A model generated the notes under the pieces. That model was not told where the DNA came from. It worked only from the letters and a program-made list of their open reading frames with translations, and did no database searches. Made by a program: the position numbers and the translations under genes. A stretch of DNA of 64,000 nucleotides from Chondrosia reniformis (taxonomy: Eukaryota > Porifera > Demospongiae > Chondrillida > Chondrillidae), in NCBI GenBank assembly GCA_947172415.1, contig OX359196.1, positions 1,490,501 to 1,554,500 of the forward strand. The letters are read 5' to 3'. Below, in pieces: positions 60,701-64,000 of the stretch; positions within the stretch are counted from its first letter, which is position 1; every line of letters starts with the position of its first letter.

Positions 60701-63700
60701 ATACGTATATGTAGACTGAAAATTTTAAGCTGGATTTTGCCCAGAATGCTCCTGACATTGATAGTCAATACAGACAGGAGATGCTAAGAAAAGTGAATGA
60801 ACTCAATTCAAATCTGGACTCCAGAATATTCAATGTCACCTCTGCTGCAGCCTCAAAACCCAAGAAAGGGTATGCTTGAAGAATGTAACATTTACGTATG
60901 TCCTAAAATCAGTAACTGAAAAGAGGTAGTGTTTTTAACAACATGTACAGTTTAACAAGTGCTCATTTCATCATACCAATACCAGGATAAATTTTAGAGA
61001 GTATCATAAGGGGAGAATACAGTATAGTAAAATATTGATGGGGCACCCTGTGTAGTTCAATATGTTGTTCACTATTAAAATTTGGCAGTTTGACTTACGT
61101 ACTTCAAAGGAGATAAGTATTTTTAAGAGAGTATAATCCCCCCTGCCCCCACCTCAAAGAACCCTGAATACAGTCCAGTCACTGTACACTTCAGGTTGTA
61201 GGTTTGCTGTAAATTCCCACTCAAATGAAAAATGATTATTCATGCATGAATCAGCTTAACTAATTGCTATACATAAGTATTTTATAATGTGTAAAGTCCA
61301 TTTTTATTTATAACTTGTCAATTTGTCAATCAATCACTTTGATTATCACTTCTCCTATCTCTCTCTCTCTCCTGTGTACAAATAATAGATAATCATTTTT
61401 TTATAGTTAACTTTTCTTTTACACTGAGAGTTGATATTTACACATTATTTCTATACATAACTTGATAAGTGAATAGTCACTTGTATTACACCTTAAGATT
61501 ATTCACTCACCATCATAGCCTACGTATATATGCACTGGCCAAGTGCAGTGACTCCCTTACTATTATAAGACTTGTTCATTTCACTGATTCTTAGGGAGGC
61601 ACATCCAGATATTCTGGCAAGTTCCATTCCGAGGCAAGAAATTAGAATGAACCTTGATCTGCGAGTGACCATCCTGGAGGCAACTGGTGTGAAGGATTTG
61701 GTTGGCTCCAAACCTTTCTTTATCACATTTGAGGTACTGTCATGCTGTAAAATTCTTCTGCAGAATTAGTTTCCCCTGGGCCTAAAATGGCAACCGTACA
61801 CTTGTCGAATCATCTGTTTTGTTGAATTGGGCCCTATTATAACATATATACCTAATCCATATGTGTAGTGCCTGAAGTGAGGGAAGAATTGAGTATATTA
61901 ATTATACCATTAGCTGATCTACGTATATCAGGAGCTAGAATTCAATAGCATGAGACTAATGAATAGAATTTTGGCACAACAGCTACCTTAGTTTTCTGGT
62001 TTGGTGTCATTACTTGTCTATTAGATACTATCTGTATTATTCATCCCATCTACGTATATAGCAAATGTGCATATATAAAAAATATAGCCATTCTGTCAAT
62101 CTGTTTCAACTCGATGTAGACTGATTATAACAGCTCGTATAAAACTCAAATTGTGAAACTGTCAACAGATTCAGACTTTGTGAGATTTGATGCCGCTCAA
62201 ACATTTAGAGTAACAAGTCCACTTCCTGAACTCAAATTATGCCTCTGCACAGAATCTTCTGGACTCCTTTCGGATTCAAAGACACTAGCCAAAGTATGTG
62301 AAAAGCCAGGGCCTACTAAATCAGCTATTCCTGTAATATTATGTAGCCAGTAGTATGATAAATGTACATACGTATATACGTATATGTAGTATAGTATTCC
62401 CTACCCAACTGCTATAGGATATCTATAATCCCTAACCAACTGCTATAGAATGTCGTTAATCCCTACCCAACTGCTATAGAATGTCGTTAATCCCTACCCA
62501 ACTGCTATAGAATGTCATTAATCCCTACCCAACTGCTATAGAATGTCGTTAATTCCTACCCAACTGCTACAGAATGTCGTTAATCCCTATCCAACTGCTA
62601 TAGAATGTCGTTAATCCCTACCCAACTGCTACAGAATGTCGTTAATCCTTACCCAACTGCTATAGAATGTCGTTAATCCCTACCCAACTGCAAGAGAACC
62701 TACTAAGACAATTCAGCTGCAGGCGACACATCAGAATGTCCAGACTCATCCAAAAATCAAGCTTTCCATAGACTTCAAAAGACCTGCTCATGTCACCAGA
62801 TGTGGGTAAGTCTCATACTGCCAGCACTTTGTGGTGTAGTATCCTTCATTTTTATTGTATCTATCCAAACTATTTATATTAAAATTTAAGGTAAAGTTCT
62901 TGTTTAGCAGACCATATTTTGTAAGATTTATATAAATGGATAATTTTATAAGCCACATGGTTAAATGATTTATCTCATCAAATGTGAAGATATTGTTGTT
63001 CCTAATAAAAGGATATAGTGCCTACCTGTAAAACATGTACATATTAAAATAATTTATTATTTTCCCATTTTTCAGCTCTGTTTTTCCATTGTATATACGT
63101 AGATATTTGTACTGTCAAGGTACATCAATGTTTCGCACATGGAAGAAGAGATTCTTTGCAATAGTGCAGTTCTCAGAGTACCGGTTCCTCTTGTGTCATT
63201 TTAAGCCAAAGACCTCCCATCCAAAACAGCTATTAGTGTTGGAAGGTTATGTGGCAGACGTGGCTGAAGCTGTATTGCCAACAGGTATGTATCAGAGCTC
63301 TGGTAATGTGTATGTGCGTCTACAGGACAATTCACCGTCTTAATTACCCACTAAGTACAGTATCAAATATCAAAAAAGGTCTTAGAATGGTAGACTTCGT
63401 ACTCACAACTAAGGTACCTGGTGGTGCTAGAAGGCCTTTTCGGAGAATACCACTCCTCATCAGTACCACTGGGTAGCATTCTAGAATCACTTAATTACCA
63501 AGTAACCCTGACTTTTGAACATTATACAACCTACCTAGCAACTCTACTACATGTACATTCTCAGGGAAACACTGTTAATGTTAAGTTAAGGTAAATATTT
63601 GTCATATACTGTATACTACGTATACCCCTACATTCATGTCACCATTACATTGGAAAATAGTAGACTTTGACCTTTACTTAACAAGTACAGCTTTGAAACA

Positions 63701-64000
63701 TCGTAAGGTGTACGTACGTATATAGTTTATATGAAAAGCATGGTGTTCTAATATTAGAGTGATACTATATTGTACATCCAATGTTGCTGCTAATTTGTGT
63801 ATTTCATAATTGTTTCGTCTGTGCCCATATTAGGTGAACCAGAAATACCTCAAGATGGCATTTGGCAGTTTGCTTTGGTAAAGGACGACTCTCGATATCA
63901 GTTTGGTACTGACAGAGAAAAGGACAGATGGGAGTGGGTCATTGGCTTGTATAGGTCCACTGGCCAGGCTCAGCGACCCAGCAAGCAGAGTGTTTCAACT
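55252..64000 (+). CDS. CADPS: CAPS/CADPS calcium-dependent secretion activator, 5' part (partial)
   Basis: Ten exons are visible: 55252-55603, 56443-56930, 57528-57659, 60511-60582, 60715-60869, 61595-61733, 62120-62293, 62666-62805, 63103-63284 and 63834-64000 (cut by the window edge). That is about 667 codons in continuous phase. Domains: a Ser/Pro-rich acidic N-terminus; a conserved N-terminal helical region (LLYVLIARCVVFPI; AKDRGFAYRSSDDTFSQTEL); C2 (about residues 412-525, MNLDLRVTILEATGVKDLVG); PH (about 550-655, MFRTWKKRFFAIVQFSEYRF and DREKDRWEWVIGLYRSTGQ). CAPS primes dense-core vesicles for calcium-triggered exocytosis. The MUN domain must lie beyond the window. The acceptor of exon 8 lies inside a minisatellite (62395-62690). 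Confidence 0.9.
57705..57795. repeat. (ATT)n microsatellite in CADPS intron 3
   Basis: About 30 uninterrupted ATT units directly downstream of exon 3. Confidence 0.95.
57830..57990. repeat. GC-richer dispersed sequence with an internal direct repeat
   Basis: Two copies of C(G/A)CCACTTAAGGCTACCA(A/G)(G/C)CCG about 70 bp apart inside CADPS intron 3. Base composition differs from the flanks. No tRNA or rRNA fold recognised; possibly a SINE-like fragment. Confidence 0.45.
58425..58550 (+). repeat. Interspersed repeat R1 copy (partial)
   Basis: Matches the 3' half of R1: GACTCCTGTATCTTCATCC, TCCAGGTTTAATTCCCTAT and CACGTAGGAAAATGGTGTA. In CADPS intron 3. Confidence 0.7.
59521..59854. repeat. Long palindrome, about 155-bp arms and 19-bp spacer
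   Basis: The left arm runs from TTACCAATTTGATAGGACT at 59521 to GTCC at 59674. The right arm runs from GGACATGAGTGGGC at 59694 to TTAAATTGGTAA at 59854, with few mismatches. The arms contain R2 repeat sequence (CCCAGTGATTATTTTTGC and TTGGCTGGTTGGCGTAAT). It lies in CADPS intron 3. Confidence 0.9.
62395..62690 (+). repeat. 31-bp minisatellite, 10 copies, spanning a CADPS splice acceptor
   Basis: Ten copies of a 31-bp unit containing CCCTACCCAACTGCTATAG and AATGTCGTTAA. The penultimate unit's CTATAG serves as the acceptor of CADPS exon 8, and the last unit is coding (NVVNPYPTA). Two other copies read CTACAG. Confidence 0.9.

Noticed and set aside
62395..62690. CRISPR-like regular array
   Set aside because: Pure 31-bp tandem units without spacers, in a eukaryotic gene.

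Overview
The window is eukaryotic and almost certainly from an early-branching animal. Genes are split by GT-AG introns and intergenic space is AT-rich. The repertoire is metazoan: a receptor tyrosine kinase with the HRDLACRN loop, a CAPS/CADPS exocytosis factor, a TRIM-NHL protein, an SUV39H-type SET protein, ARNT-like PAS fragments, and an ankyrin-Roc-COR-CARD protein. Short TACGTA/GTAC palindromic runs pepper the introns. I read this as a sponge, probably a demosponge of the Amphimedon type. That is inference from gene content, not from an alignment. All exon models were built by hand from reading frame, splice sites and phase continuity, so exon edges may be off by a few bases.

Layout. 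0-4.5 kb holds repeats and a small hypothetical gene on the minus strand. Its intron houses a 2.0-kb Ginger-like DNA transposon with a split integrase-zinc-finger/PHD gene. 4.6-8.8 kb (+) is a six-exon EF-hand gene resembling EFCAB12. 8.8-13.2 kb is mostly empty. 13.3-18.9 kb (+) is a six-exon, roughly 1070-residue membrane protein built of repeated multi-TM modules. 19.4-25.6 kb (-) is a 19-exon receptor tyrosine kinase whose ectodomain is made of Cu/Zn-superoxide-dismutase-like repeats. 26.2-29.9 kb (+) is a beta-helix plus multi-TM surface protein with two frameshifts.

30.8-39.7 kb (-) is an ankyrin-Roc-COR-CARD gene with tandemly duplicated ankyrin exons and several MITEs in its introns. 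40.7-41.6 kb is a Mutator-like MITE. 42-47.4 kb (-) holds decayed second copies: an ARNT-like PAS gene and a Roc-COR-CARD pseudogene. The matching first copy of the PAS relic lies at 30.1-30.5 kb. 48.0-50.2 kb (-) is an intronless TRIM-NHL gene. 51.1-54.8 kb (-) is an SUV39H-like H3K9 methyltransferase. 55.3 kb to the window end (+) is the 5' part of CADPS, with N-terminal region, C2 and PH domains.

The genes do not form one pathway. Three pairs are head-to-head with 99-584 bp between start codons. The most novel item is the SOD-repeat receptor tyrosine kinase. Second is a theme of tandem repeats that carry splice sites: a triplicated donor in the TM-module gene, and a 10-copy minisatellite supplying the acceptor and first codons of a CADPS exon.
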